From NCBI GenBank assembly GCA_051878315.1, contig JBJEJW010000039.1:1-55421 (forward strand): 55,421 nucleotides of DNA, given 5' to 3'. The notes beneath the pieces are model-generated. The model was not told where the DNA came from. It worked only from the letters and a program-made list of their open reading frames with translations, and searched no databases. The stretch is from W0P28-013 sp051878315 (GTDB taxonomy: Bacteria > Bacteroidota > Bacteroidia > Bacteroidales > Paludibacteraceae). The first letter of the stretch is position 1. Each line of letters begins with the position of its first letter. The position numbers were made by a program, and so were the translations under genes. This document shows, one piece after another, positions 43,930-53,598 of this stretch.

Positions 43930-43950
43930 CCATATTTTTACATAACTTTG
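43919..43950 (+). promoter_or_regulatory. Promoter of the amylase-DUF4271-hemD operon
   Basis: TTTG at 43919-43922 and TAACTTTG at 43943-43950 are 20 bp apart, a full match to the consensus, 49 bp before the ATG at 44000. Confidence 0.75.
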
Positions 43951-43999
43951 CAAAATCAAGGCGAGAATCAACATTAATAATAACCTAAACATTAAATCC

Positions 44000-46825
44000 A
44001 TGAAAAAATTAATTTTCTCCGCTTGGATGCTGGTATTCGGCGCATTGTGTGCCGTGGCTCAGGTTACCACCGAACCGGTCTTCATTACCAACGATTACAA
44101 GGGAAAAATTGTCATCACATTCGACCCCACACAAGGCAACAAAGGCATGGTGGGCGCCACCGCGTGCTATGCCCACACAGGCGCATGCACCGCCACACAA
44201 GATTGGCAATGCGCTCCCGTTTGGTGTAGTGCGCTGGATAAACACAAAATGACCAAAGTGGACGACAAATGGCAACTCGTCATCGACAACATGTACGAAT
44301 ACTACGACTGTTTGAAAGAGGGCGAAGTCATCACCAAATTGGCATTCGTGTTCAACGACGGCAAAAGCGGCAGCAAAGAAGGCAAAGCCGAAGGAGATAA
44401 AGACATCTTTGTCGAAGTGTACGAAGCCGGCCTGCACGTTGCATTCACTACGCCTACAGGGAAGAACCAACTCATCGAATCGGGGACCACAATAACATTT
44501 TTGGCACAAACCTCTGACAGTAGTGCGCTCACATTCAGTATCAACGGCACAATAAAAAAAGAAGCCACCGGTCTTGCACTCGATTACAGCGAGACTTTCT
44601 CGTCCACAGGAAATTACGAGTGCATCATTAAAGCCGAAACTGCCAGCGACACTGCATCCGACACCATAACTATATGTGTAGCCAATACTGCCGTAGAGCA
44701 AGCACGCCCCACCGGCATCGTCAACGGTATATACTACGACACAGAGGACAACACCAAAGTAACGCTCTGCACCTACGCCGCCAGCAAAACAGCACCGGCG
44801 CAGAACGTATTTGTCGTAGGCGACTTCAACAATTGGACAATATCGACCGACTACCAAATGAAACGCGACGGCAACTACTTCTGGACTGAAATCACAGGCT
44901 TGACACCGCAACAAGAGTATGCTTTTCAGTACGTTGTCATCAGAGCCGACGGCAAAACGGTACGCATTTCCGACTTGTTCTCCGAAAAAGTGCTCCACCA
45001 CGACGACAAATACGAGCCGACCACCGTTGACCCAAGTATAATGCCCTACCCTGAAGGCAAAGCCGATGGTTATGTAACTGTAATTCAAACCGATAAACCG
45101 CAATTCGATTGGAGCGACGCCACGCTCAACTTCAAACGTCCGAACAAAGACAACCTGATAATCTACGAAGTGTGGGTGTACGATTTTACGCCAGACCGTT
45201 CGTACAAAGGCATAATCGACCGCTTGGACTACATCGAAAATTTAGGTGTGAACGCTCTCGAACTGATGCCCGTCTGCGAATTTGACGGAAACTACAATTG
45301 GGGCTACTCGCCCAACCACTACTTTGCACCCGACCGCGCTTACGGTAGTGAAAACGACCTGAAAACGCTCATCGACGAATGCCACAAACGTGGGATAGCC
45401 GTCATCTTGGACATGGTGTTCAACCACGCCACAGGCAACAACCCGATGAACAAACTCTACCCATACGGAACTGAGTTGAAGGAGAATCCATGGTTCAACG
45501 TTACAGCGCCGCACGGCAGCAATGTGTACGAAGATTGGAACCACGATTTCGAGCCAGCCAAAGATATGTTCAAACGCTCGCTGCAATATTGGCTCACCGA
45601 ATACAAAGTCGATGGCTACCGCATGGACTTGGCACAAGGCTTTTGCGGCACAAGCAAATCGAGCGTAGGCACAAACCTGACCGACTATTACAACACCGTC
45701 AAATCCACATCGAGTGATGCTTATTTCATTCTCGAATATTGGAACGAATCAGGCATGCCAAGTCAGCAAGAAATGGTCAATCAAGGCATGATATGCTGGG
45801 CAGGCGGCAACGGCGCCAACAACGCGTACTGCCAAACCGCCATGGGTTGGCTCAAGGACGGCGATGGTTTTGATGCGTGCGGTGCCAATGCCGGTGATGG
45901 TTACGTCACCTACTGTAACAGCCACGACGAAGAACGCCCATTCTTCAAAGCCAAACAATGGGGTGCCGGCGACCTCCAAACCGATGTAACCGCTCGTTGC
46001 CACCGCGTGCCACTGAACATTGCATTCAACGTGCTACTCAACGGTTCGCACATGTTTTACCAATACGACGAATTGGGCTACGACTACTCCAAATATCAGG
46101 ACGAATACGAGCGTTTCGGCACGGACGACGAAGGCAATTACGGTTTAACACCTTCGGTAGATGCCGACACGAAAACCGGCAAAAAACCGCGTCCCGAATC
46201 GCGCGGCTATTTTGAACAAGGTCCACGCATGGAAGCGTATAAACAAGTGGCACAACTTATTCAACTTCGTACAAAATTGCTGCCCGACGTATTCTGTGGT
46301 AATCCGACGACCGTTTCAATCGGTAGCGGCAAAGCTGTACGCACCATTCAGTGGGACAACAATGTGTATGTAGTCGGCAATTTCTCTGCCACCGAAACAC
46401 AAACCGCGACAGTGCCTTGGGGAAAATGGTACGACTACTTGAACGACAACATAGCCATTGAAAGCGATAACCGTCGCGGCACAGTGGTTACGCTGCAACC
46501 CGGCGATTTGAAAATCTACACCGCCGCGCCACAAACGTTGCCAACCATCCCCGACTCGTACGGTTACGAACATGTCGGTTTACCATCTGTCAACGCCAAC
46601 AATGCGTCACACAACTTCATCTACCCGACTGTGGCCGATGACGTCGTGTACATTGTTAGCGAAGCGACACCGCGCCGTATCGAAATCGTGTCGATTAACG
46701 GAACTCGAGCCGCCCACATCGAAAGCGACGGCAGCATCAACGTCAGCAACCTACCTCGCGGCATCTACCTATTGGTAGCGACATTCGATAAAACACAAGA
46801 AGCCTTCAAATTTATCAAAAAATAG
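44000..46825 (+). CDS. Secreted GH13 alpha-amylase-family enzyme with type IX sorting domain
   Basis: A 941-residue exported glycoside hydrolase. After the signal peptide (1-21, ending AVAQ) come an N-terminal beta domain, an Ig-like region (about 155-235), a CBM48-like domain with VFVVGDFNNW (about 268-345) and the GH13 barrel. Active-site blocks are DMVFNH (471-476), GYRMDLAQ with nucleophile Asp543, ILEYWNES with acid/base Glu579 and NSHDEE with Asp643. The last ~75 residues, including IEIVSINGTR and LPRGIYLLVATF, form a type A C-terminal sorting domain for type IX export, ending in FKFIKK. It likely cuts starch or glycogen at the cell surface or outside. It leads the DUF4271-hemD operon by 9 bp. 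Confidence 0.9.
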   Translation: MKKLIFSAWMLVFGALCAVAQVTTEPVFITNDYKGKIVITFDPTQGNKGMVGATACYAHTGACTATQDWQCAPVWCSALDKHKMTKVDDKWQLVIDNMYEYYDCLKEGEVITKLAFVFNDGKSGSKEGKAEGDKDIFVEVYEAGLHVAFTTPTGKNQLIESGTTITFLAQTSDSSALTFSINGTIKKEATGLALDYSETFSSTGNYECIIKAETASDTASDTITICVANTAVEQARPTGIVNGIYYDTEDNTKVTLCTYAASKTAPAQNVFVVGDFNNWTISTDYQMKRDGNYFWTEITGLTPQQEYAFQYVVIRADGKTVRISDLFSEKVLHHDDKYEPTTVDPSIMPYPEGKADGYVTVIQTDKPQFDWSDATLNFKRPNKDNLIIYEVWVYDFTPDRSYKGIIDRLDYIENLGVNALELMPVCEFDGNYNWGYSPNHYFAPDRAYGSENDLKTLIDECHKRGIAVILDMVFNHATGNNPMNKLYPYGTELKENPWFNVTAPHGSNVYEDWNHDFEPAKDMFKRSLQYWLTEYKVDGYRMDLAQGFCGTSKSSVGTNLTDYYNTVKSTSSDAYFILEYWNESGMPSQQEMVNQGMICWAGGNGANNAYCQTAMGWLKDGDGFDACGANAGDGYVTYCNSHDEERPFFKAKQWGAGDLQTDVTARCHRVPLNIAFNVLLNGSHMFYQYDELGYDYSKYQDEYERFGTDDEGNYGLTPSVDADTKTGKKPRPESRGYFEQGPRMEAYKQVAQLIQLRTKLLPDVFCGNPTTVSIGSGKAVRTIQWDNNVYVVGNFSATETQTATVPWGKWYDYLNDNIAIESDNRRGTVVTLQPGDLKIYTAAPQTLPTIPDSYGYEHVGLPSVNANNASHNFIYPTVADDVVYIVSEATPRRIEIVSINGTRAAHIESDGSINVSNLPRGIYLLVATFDKTQEAFKFIKK

Positions 46826-46834
46826 AGCGAAAAC

Positions 46835-47527
46835 GTGCAGAATCTTCCGATGATAGAACGCGCCACTACATGGGCTGATTTACCCTTTGTAGGCATCCTG
46901 CTGATGGTGTTGTGCGTTGCAATCATAGTCAGTTACAACATGGCACGCAACTATCATCGGGAACTGCTTCGCAACTTTTTTAACAACAAAGAACGTTTTG
47001 CCTACGCCGACTACGACAACACTCTGCTATCGAGTATTTTGTTGATAGTGTGTGCCACCATCAGTTACGGATTTTTCTTTACCATCATCAACGTTCACCT
47101 GACGCCTGTCGTTACCCAAGCCGACCATTGGTGGATGTTGTTCATCATAATCGGTGTTGTCATTTTTTGGCTATTCTATCAATGGCTGTTGTTGAAAGTA
47201 ACCGGTTATTGCGCAAATATAGGCATGACGATGCGTTCGCTGATTCGTTCGTTTTTTGTCACCTTTGTCATTAGCGGTCTTTTGTTGTATCCGATTGTAG
47301 TAGGCTTGGTGTTTGCTTCACAAGCACTATTCCTTCCTCTGACTTATATCGGTTTATTGGTCGTGATTATCAGCGTATTTATCCTTATTATTCGGGCGAT
47401 TCAACTTTTTTTGTCGGGAATTGATACAGCGTGTTATTTATTTTTGTACCTTTGCACCCTTGAAATTCTACCCATTTTACTCTTGAAAAAGTTGACAGAA
47501 ATAGTGGTGGAAAAAGTCTTAAATTAA
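46835..47527 (+). CDS. DUF4271 membrane protein
   Basis: A 230-residue polytopic membrane protein with about six hydrophobic segments (roughly residues 17-33, 66-88, 98-118, 135-163, 167-188 and 195-218). The layout and its position before hemD match DUF4271, a Bacteroidota family with no assigned activity. The frame opens with GTG at 46835; the ATG at 46850 (MIERATTW) is an alternative start. It lies 9 bp after the amylase stop and 11 bp before hemD. Confidence 0.75.
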   Translation: MQNLPMIERATTWADLPFVGILLMVLCVAIIVSYNMARNYHRELLRNFFNNKERFAYADYDNTLLSSILLIVCATISYGFFFTIINVHLTPVVTQADHWWMLFIIIGVVIFWLFYQWLLLKVTGYCANIGMTMRSLIRSFFVTFVISGLLLYPIVVGLVFASQALFLPLTYIGLLVVIISVFILIIRAIQLFLSGIDTACYLFLYLCTLEILPILLLKKLTEIVVEKVLN

Positions 47528-47538
47528 AACTCAACGCC

Positions 47539-48291
47539 TTGAAAATCAAAAAAATCCTGGTTTCGCAGCCAAAGCCCGAGAGTGAGAAATCGCCCTATTT
47601 CGACATTGCTGGAAAATACAACGTAAAAATTGATTTTCGACCGTTTATTAAGGTCGAGCCTATTCTTGCCAAAGAATTTCGCCAACAGCATGTCAACATT
47701 GCCGACTACAATGCTATCGTGTTCACTTCGCGGCACGGCATCGACCATTTTTTCCGCTTGGCCGAAGAAATGCGCATAAAAATCGCCCCAGAGTTGCAAT
47801 ACTTTTGTGTATCCGAAAAAATAGCGCACTATCTGCAAAAATACATCGACTATCGCAAACGCAAAGTACATTATGGGACAACCAATCGTATCTGCGACTT
47901 GGCATCGGTGATTCAAAAACACAAAGAGTTAAACTATTTGGCAGTGCTCTCGGCCGACTACAACGACGAAGTGCCTACCCTAATGAACAAGGTCGGTGTA
48001 AAATTCAACGTCGGTATGATGTATCGCACCGTGAGCAACGACTTTGGCCCCGACGAGCAATTGGACTACGATATGATGCTGTTTTTCAGCCCGCAAGGCA
48101 TCAATGCACTGCTCAAAAATTTCCCGAATTACGAACAAGGCGAAGTGATGATTGGCTGTTTGGGCAGCAACACCGCAGCCGCCGTACGCAACGCAGGCTT
48201 GCGTCTCGATTTGGAAGTGCCGTCGCCACAATTTACCTCAATGACCATGGCGCTTGATGCGCTGTTGAAAGAAAATCACAAGCGCAAATAA
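47539..48291 (+). CDS. hemD: Uroporphyrinogen-III synthase family protein
   Basis: A 250-residue two-domain protein of the HemD fold, which closes hydroxymethylbilane to uroporphyrinogen III. The start KIKKILVSQPKPESEKSPYF and FTSRHGIDHFFRL mark the Bacteroidota form, and FFSPQGINALL plus IGCLGSNTAAAVRNAG lie in the second domain. It begins with TTG at 47539, as no ATG fits the conserved N-terminus. HemD active-site residues vary widely, so activity is family-based. It is followed by rnpA and yidD as in many Bacteroidota. Confidence 0.85.
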   Translation: MKIKKILVSQPKPESEKSPYFDIAGKYNVKIDFRPFIKVEPILAKEFRQQHVNIADYNAIVFTSRHGIDHFFRLAEEMRIKIAPELQYFCVSEKIAHYLQKYIDYRKRKVHYGTTNRICDLASVIQKHKELNYLAVLSADYNDEVPTLMNKVGVKFNVGMMYRTVSNDFGPDEQLDYDMMLFFSPQGINALLKNFPNYEQGEVMIGCLGSNTAAAVRNAGLRLDLEVPSPQFTSMTMALDALLKENHKRK

Positions 48292-48379
48292 GCCAACCTT
48301 ACAGCGACAGTAGGCACAACAGCCGCGCAAGGGACGTAAACAGCAGTAACCGACAGTTGTCCTTGTAAAAATTGATTGT

Positions 48380-48772
48380 ATGCACACGGTGGATTACACA
48401 TTCACGCCGACAGAACATCTGAAAAGCCGGACAGCCATCAACGAGTTATTGAACACGAATCACGGTTTTATGGTCTATCCGTTTCGCGTGGTCTACCAAG
48501 TAGTAACTACCGAACATTCGTCTTCAGTTGTACAAGTGATGTTCGTCGTCCGTAAACGACGTTTTCGTCATGCTACCGACCGCAATCGTTTCAAGCGTTT
48601 ATTGCGCGAAGCCTATCGGTTGCACAAGCAGCCTCTGTTGGATTATGTTACCGCACAAGGTATTGGTTTGCGCATAGCGTTTGTCGGCATCAGTAGCGCG
48701 TTGCCTGCGTTTGCTGATGTTCAGGATAAGATGCGCGATGCCATCAACGAGTTGTGTCGCACATGCGTATGA
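48380..48772 (+). CDS. rnpA: Ribonuclease P protein component
   Basis: A 130-residue basic protein that assists the RNase P RNA in maturing tRNA 5' ends. The RNA-binding signature RHATDRNRFKRLLREAYR (about 64-81) is intact, with the FxxxF-type N-terminal strand and central VVRKRRFRH. The stop overlaps the yidD start as ATGA. The 88 bp before it hold no recognised signal. Confidence 0.93.
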   Translation: MHTVDYTFTPTEHLKSRTAINELLNTNHGFMVYPFRVVYQVVTTEHSSSVVQVMFVVRKRRFRHATDRNRFKRLLREAYRLHKQPLLDYVTAQGIGLRIAFVGISSALPAFADVQDKMRDAINELCRTCV

Positions 48773-48990
48773 AAAGTTTTTTAACCAAATTATTGGTGTG
48801 GCCCATACGTTTCTATCAAGTAGCCATTTCGCCACATTTCCCTGCTACATGCCGTTACACGCCCACTTGTTCGCAGTATGCCATTGAGGCGTTGCGTAAA
48901 CATGGTCCGCTGAAAGGTCTTTGGCTTGCCACGAAACGCATTTTGCGTTGCCATCCGTGGGGCGGCAGCGGTTACGATCCGGTTCCGTAA
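48769..48990 (+). CDS. yidD: Membrane protein insertion efficiency factor YidD
   Basis: A 73-residue amphipathic protein that helps YidC insert membrane proteins. The conserved core YQVAISPHFPATCRYTPTCS and the C-terminal RCHPWGGSGYDPVP are intact. I start it at 48769, giving MKSFLTKLLVW and an ATGA overlap with rnpA; starts at 48754 or 48763 are less likely. It ends 4 bp before the convergent ABC-F stop. Confidence 0.93.
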   Translation: MKSFLTKLLVWPIRFYQVAISPHFPATCRYTPTCSQYAIEALRKHGPLKGLWLATKRILRCHPWGGSGYDPVP

Positions 48991-48994
48991 GCGA

Positions 48995-50923
48995 TTATTG
49001 TGTTTTGAGTTGTTCCAATGTTTCGGTGAGCAATTCCCACTCATACATTTTTTGTTCGAGCGCATGTTTCGCGCGTTGATAGGCTTCAACGCTTTGTGCA
49101 TCCGATTGACCGGCCGCAAACAGATTTTCCATTTCCGCAATTTTTTGTTCAAGTGTCGTTATGTCGGCTTCAGCTTCGGCCACAAGTTTTTCCTGTTTGC
49201 GAATTTGGCGTGCCTGTTCTTTTTGCAGTTCGTAATTCTGTTTGTTATCCGAAACGAGCGTGCCGGTCGCGGTCATTTTGTCGGTTTTCTTGCTATTTTC
49301 CAATTCTTGCAGATTTTGCATTTTTTTATACTGCAAGAAATCGCGAATGCCACCTAAATGTTCGCGCACTCGTTGATGCCCGAACTCATACACTTTATCC
49401 ACCAAGCCGTCAAGAAAATCGCGATCGTGGCTCACAACGATGACAGTACCGTCGAACGCGCGAATTGCCTCTTTCAGCACATCTTTCGAAGCCATATCGA
49501 GATGGTTTGTCGGTTCGTCGAGGATAAGCAGATTAACCGGTTCGAGCAGCAAACGAATCATGGCCAAGCGGCTTCGTTCGCCACCCGAAAGCACTTTGAC
49601 TTTCTTGTCGCTTGCTTCGCCTCCGAACATAAATGCGCCTAAAATGTCGCGAATTTTTGTGCGAATATCGCCTACGGCCACATCGTCGATGGTTTGAAAT
49701 ACCGTTTTATCCTCGTCGAGCAAACTTGCCTGATTTTGGGCAAAATAGCCGATTTTCACTTGATGTCCGAGTTTGAGTGTGCCGCTGAACGGGATTTCGC
49801 CCATGATACATTTGACAAGCGTTGATTTGCCTTCACCGTTTTTACCGACAAAAGCCACTTTTTCGCCACGTTTGATTTCCAGCGCGATATCATTCAACAC
49901 GATGTGGTCGCCGTAAGCTTTGGTCAGATGTTCGACAAAGAGAGGCAAAACACCCGAATGCGGAGCCGGCGGAAATTTCAGATGCAATCGCGCCGTATCT
50001 TCTTCGTCGATTTCGAGCCGTTCCAATTTCTCGAGTTGTTTGATGCGACTCTGCACTTGTACGGCTTTTGTAGCTTTATAGCGAAAACGTTCGATGAAAT
50101 CTTCGGTTTCGGCAATCATTTTTTGCTGATTTTCGTAAGCACGCTGTTGTTGTTCACGGCGTTCGGCACGCAGTTCTTTGTATTTGGTGTACGACACTTT
50201 GTAATCGTATATTTTGCCGAGCGACAATTCGATGGTGCGCGACGTTACAGCATCAAGAAAAGCACGATCGTGGCTGACAAGCAGCACGGCTGCCCCACAC
50301 GTCGCCAAAAAATTTTCGAGCCACTGTATCGACTCGATATCTAGATGGTTGGTCGGTTCGTCGAGCAGGAGCAAATCGGGACGTTTCAAGAGAATTTTCG
50401 CCAATTCGATACGCATGCGCCAGCCACCGCTAAATTCAGCGGTTGGACGTTCCAAATCGGCTCGTTCAAAGCCAAGTCCGAGCAATGTTTTTTCTATTTC
50501 GGCCTGCATATTGGCTGCGCCGAACATCTGCAAACGTTCGTTTTCGTGCGCCAATTTATCGATAAGTTGTTGATAATCGTCGCTTTCGTAATCGGTACGT
50601 TCGGCCAATTCTGCTCCAAGCCGTTCGATAGCGGCCTGTGTCTGCCTAATATCGTCAAACGCTAATTCCACCTCCTGTTGCACAGTGCGCTGATCGGTAA
50701 GCAACAAATGTTGCGGCAAATAGCCAATGGTCAAGTCTTTCGGTTTAACAATTTGTCCGTGTGTCGGTTGTTGTAAACCGGCGAACAAACGTAACAAGGT
50801 TGTTTTTCCAGCGCCATTTTTACCGACTAACGCGATACGATCTTTGGCGTTAACCAAAAACGATATGCCATCAAACAGCGGGCGACCGCCAAATTCCATC
50901 GTAAGTTGTTCTACCGAAATCAT
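48995..50923 (-). CDS. ABC-F family ATPase (Uup-like)
   Basis: A 642-residue soluble protein with two ABC nucleotide-binding domains and no membrane segment. Walker A motifs are GKNGAGKTT and GKNGEGKST; signatures FSGGWRMR and LSGGERSR and both LDEPTNHLD Walker B motifs are complete. A linker of basic helices separates the domains, and a coiled coil rich in Glu, Lys and Gln forms the last ~110 residues, as in Uup. ABC-F proteins act on the ribosome to relieve stalls or give antibiotic resistance. I start it at 50923 (MISVEQLTMEFGG). A TAATTTTG at 50949-50942 may be its -7 element. Confidence 0.9.
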   Translation of the reverse strand: MISVEQLTMEFGGRPLFDGISFLVNAKDRIALVGKNGAGKTTLLRLFAGLQQPTHGQIVKPKDLTIGYLPQHLLLTDQRTVQQEVELAFDDIRQTQAAIERLGAELAERTDYESDDYQQLIDKLAHENERLQMFGAANMQAEIEKTLLGLGFERADLERPTAEFSGGWRMRIELAKILLKRPDLLLLDEPTNHLDIESIQWLENFLATCGAAVLLVSHDRAFLDAVTSRTIELSLGKIYDYKVSYTKYKELRAERREQQQRAYENQQKMIAETEDFIERFRYKATKAVQVQSRIKQLEKLERLEIDEEDTARLHLKFPPAPHSGVLPLFVEHLTKAYGDHIVLNDIALEIKRGEKVAFVGKNGEGKSTLVKCIMGEIPFSGTLKLGHQVKIGYFAQNQASLLDEDKTVFQTIDDVAVGDIRTKIRDILGAFMFGGEASDKKVKVLSGGERSRLAMIRLLLEPVNLLILDEPTNHLDMASKDVLKEAIRAFDGTVIVVSHDRDFLDGLVDKVYEFGHQRVREHLGGIRDFLQYKKMQNLQELENSKKTDKMTATGTLVSDNKQNYELQKEQARQIRKQEKLVAEAEADITTLEQKIAEMENLFAAGQSDAQSVEAYQRAKHALEQKMYEWELLTETLEQLKTQ

Positions 50924-50948
50924 ACTGTCAAAATTGCGTTGCAAAATT

Positions 50949-50962
50949 AATAAAATTTTATT
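50949..50962. promoter_or_regulatory. 14-bp perfect palindrome in the ABC-F/feoAB divergent region
   Basis: AATAAAATTTTATT is a perfect palindrome next to the likely -7 element of the ABC-F gene. It could be an operator, but AT-rich palindromes arise easily by chance. Confidence 0.25.
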
Positions 50963-50995
50963 GTGCCCGAAAATTTAACAATAAAAAGACAAAAA

Positions 50996-51042
50996 TACCT
51001 TTATCAAGGTATTGATACTTATGGCAAATAGTTGTAATTTTG
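50996..51042 (+). promoter_or_regulatory. feoAB promoter with overlapping inverted repeats
   Basis: TAATTTTG at 51035-51042 is the -7 element, with ATTG (one mismatch) 20 bp upstream. Two overlapping inverted repeats cover the -33 region: TACCTT-TATC-AAGGTA (50996-51011) and TATCAA-GGTA-TTGATA (51002-51017). A dimeric iron-responsive repressor of the Fur or DtxR type is a reasonable candidate, but the identity is inferred only from the gene controlled. Confidence 0.45.
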
Positions 51043-51063
51043 CATACCTAATTCAGCGAAGAC

Positions 51064-53430
51064 ATGGAAACACAACCAATAACGACCTTGGCCGATATGC
51101 CGACAAAAAGTCGTTGTATCATCGTCAAAGTGCATGGGCATGGCGGTTTCAGGCATCGCATTCTCGAGATGGGATTCGTTCGTGGCGAAATCGTCGACAT
51201 TCTGAAAAATGCGCCACTGCAAGACCCTATCGAATACCAAATTATGGGGAGTCATGTGTCGCTGCGGCGAAGCGAAGCCGAGAACATCGAAGTAGTGTCG
51301 CTTGACGAAGGCGCACACCCCGACAATATTTACCACGGCACCATCGAAGAACATGTGGCGGCCGAAGCCGAAGAATTGGCACACGAAATTACCGTTGCAT
51401 TAGTAGGCAATCCAAACTGCGGCAAAACCTCGTTTTTCAACTACGCCACCGGTCTGCGCGAAAAAGTCGGCAACTACAGCGGCGTAACAGTTGATGCCAA
51501 AGTCGGCGTATTCCACCATCGCGGTTATACCATCAATCTCGTCGATTTGCCCGGCACCTACTCGCTGACGGAATATTCACCCGAAGAGTTGTATGTACGT
51601 TCGTTCCTTACACACCAAAAACCCGATGTAGTACTGAATATTGTCGATGCTGGCAACTTGGAACGCAACCTATTTCTGACGACCCAACTCATCGACCAAA
51701 ATCCGAGCATGGTGATGGCGCTGAATATGTTCGACGAACTCGAGAAATCGGGCGATACGCTTGACATCCCAAGTCTGCAACGCATGTTGGGTTTCCCTAT
51801 TGTGCCGACGACAGCCAAAAACGGCGAAGGCATCAGTGATGTACTCGAGGCCATTGTAAACGTGTACGAAGGCAAACATGGCACAACCAAACACATCCAC
51901 ATCAATTATGGCGAAAATGTCGAAACAGCCATTAAAGCAGTCAAAACACTACTCTACGCCAATCCGGAAATCAAAAGTATGTACCACGGGCGATATTTAG
52001 CATTAAAACTCATCGAAAACGACAGCGTTACACACACACAGATGTCCCACCTGCCCAATTACGACAATATCCGTCAAACAGCAGCACGCTATCGTTCGGA
52101 GTTGGAACACGAATACCACGACGACATTGCCAGCATCATTTCCGACTTGAAATACGGTTTCATTCGTGGTGCACTGAACGAAACCTTGCAACACAACACC
52201 ACCGACAAGCGCAATTTGGGTTACGCTCTCGACACTGTGCTGACCAACCGCTGGCTCGGTTTTCCCGTATTGCTGTTTTTCATGTGGATAATGTTTCAAA
52301 CGACATTTACGCTTGGAGCCTATCCGCAAGAATGGTTGGAAATAGGCGTAACGGCTCTCGGCCGATGGATTTCGGAGATATTGCCGGCCGGAATGCTCAC
52401 CGATTTACTGGTTGACGGCATCATTTCGGGCGTTGGCGGCGTACTTGTATTTTTGCCCAATATCCTGATTTTGTTTTTATTCATTTCGCTATTGGAAGAC
52501 ACCGGTTATATGGCGCGCGCCGCATTCATCATGGATAAGTTGATGCACCGCATTGGTCTGCACGGCAAATCGTTCATTCCTTATCTGATAGGTTTCGGCT
52601 GCGGCGTACCGGCCATTATGGCCACACGCACACTCGAAAACCGCAAAGACCGCATTCTGACTATTCTGACAATCCCATTCATGAGCTGTTCGGCGCGCTT
52701 GCCGGTTTATCTGCTTTTTGTGTCGGCATTTTTCACAAAAAATCAGGGATTAGTACTGATGAGCATCTATCTGATAGGTATCGTCGTGGCCATCATCACC
52801 GCATTAGTCATCAATAAAATTGCCTTCAAAAACGAGAATGACCAATTTGTGATGGAACTGCCACCATACCGTTTTCCCACATTACGCAACACACTGATAC
52901 ACATGTGGGACAAAAGCGCACAATACCTAAAAAAAATGGGGTCTGTCATACTCATTGCCTCCATCATCATTTGGGCATTGGGCTATTTTCCGCGTCCAAC
53001 AGCGACAATGACGCCGCAAGAACAAATGAGCCAATCGTTCATCGGAAAAATCGGACGCGCCATCGAACCTGTCGTGCGTCCGTTGGGCTTCGATTGGAAA
53101 ATGGGCATCAGCCTCGTAACCGGGTTGGCCGCCAAAGAGGTAGTTGTTTCGTCGCTGGGTGTATTATATAATGATGACACCGACAGTACGGCATCATCGC
53201 TATCCGACAGCCTGCAGGCGCAGACAGACGAATTTGGGAACCCGCTATTTACCCCATTGCGTGCATACTCGTTCATGTTATTCATCTTACTCTATATGCC
53301 TTGCATCGCTGCCATGACCGCCATTCGGCGCGAAGCCGGACGCGGTTGGATGTGGTTCACGGTATTCTACTCTACCGGTATTGCATGGTTGGTGTCGTTT
53401 GCCGTATATCAAATTGGCAGTCTATTCTGA
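51064..53430 (+). CDS. feoB: Ferrous iron transporter FeoAB (FeoA-FeoB fusion)
   Basis: A 788-residue inner-membrane iron(II) importer. Residues 1-80 are a FeoA-like SH3 domain (HGGFRHRILEMGFVRGEIVDI). A GTPase domain follows, with G1 GNPNCGKTS (115-123), DLPGTYS (G3) and NMFDE (G4). Then comes the membrane part with eight or more helices, including YMARAAFIMDKLMHRIG, GFGCGVPAIMATRT and the second Gate repeat near AAKEVVVSSLGVLYN. FeoA is normally separate; the fusion is common in Bacteroidota. The Cys-rich partner gene follows after 10 bp. Confidence 0.95.
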   Translation: METQPITTLADMPTKSRCIIVKVHGHGGFRHRILEMGFVRGEIVDILKNAPLQDPIEYQIMGSHVSLRRSEAENIEVVSLDEGAHPDNIYHGTIEEHVAAEAEELAHEITVALVGNPNCGKTSFFNYATGLREKVGNYSGVTVDAKVGVFHHRGYTINLVDLPGTYSLTEYSPEELYVRSFLTHQKPDVVLNIVDAGNLERNLFLTTQLIDQNPSMVMALNMFDELEKSGDTLDIPSLQRMLGFPIVPTTAKNGEGISDVLEAIVNVYEGKHGTTKHIHINYGENVETAIKAVKTLLYANPEIKSMYHGRYLALKLIENDSVTHTQMSHLPNYDNIRQTAARYRSELEHEYHDDIASIISDLKYGFIRGALNETLQHNTTDKRNLGYALDTVLTNRWLGFPVLLFFMWIMFQTTFTLGAYPQEWLEIGVTALGRWISEILPAGMLTDLLVDGIISGVGGVLVFLPNILILFLFISLLEDTGYMARAAFIMDKLMHRIGLHGKSFIPYLIGFGCGVPAIMATRTLENRKDRILTILTIPFMSCSARLPVYLLFVSAFFTKNQGLVLMSIYLIGIVVAIITALVINKIAFKNENDQFVMELPPYRFPTLRNTLIHMWDKSAQYLKKMGSVILIASIIIWALGYFPRPTATMTPQEQMSQSFIGKIGRAIEPVVRPLGFDWKMGISLVTGLAAKEVVVSSLGVLYNDDTDSTASSLSDSLQAQTDEFGNPLFTPLRAYSFMLFILLYMPCIAAMTAIRREAGRGWMWFTVFYSTGIAWLVSFAVYQIGSLF

Positions 53431-53440
53431 TTTGTAACGT

Positions 53441-53596
53441 ATGGACATCATCGCCTATCTGATTATCGTTGCGGCAGTAGGTACCGCTTTGTGGCAATCG
53501 TTCCGCAAACACAAAAATAAAAACGACTGCGACCAAGCATGCGACGGCTGCTTCCTACGCGATGTGTGCGGTCAAAAACCATCGGAAAAGCCATAA
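53441..53596 (+). CDS. FeoB-associated Cys-rich membrane protein
   Basis: A 51-residue protein that is easy to miss because of its size. It has one N-terminal membrane helix (residues 3-18, IIAYLIIVAAVGTALW), a basic stretch, and a cysteine-rich tail with Cys30, Cys34, Cys37 and Cys43 (CDQACDGCFLRDVC). This is the layout of the small proteins that follow FeoB in Bacteroidota and Firmicutes, thought to aid iron handling, perhaps in place of FeoC. It lies 10 bp after feoB. Confidence 0.85.
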   Translation: MDIIAYLIIVAAVGTALWQSFRKHKNKNDCDQACDGCFLRDVCGQKPSEKP

Positions 53597-53598
53597 AA

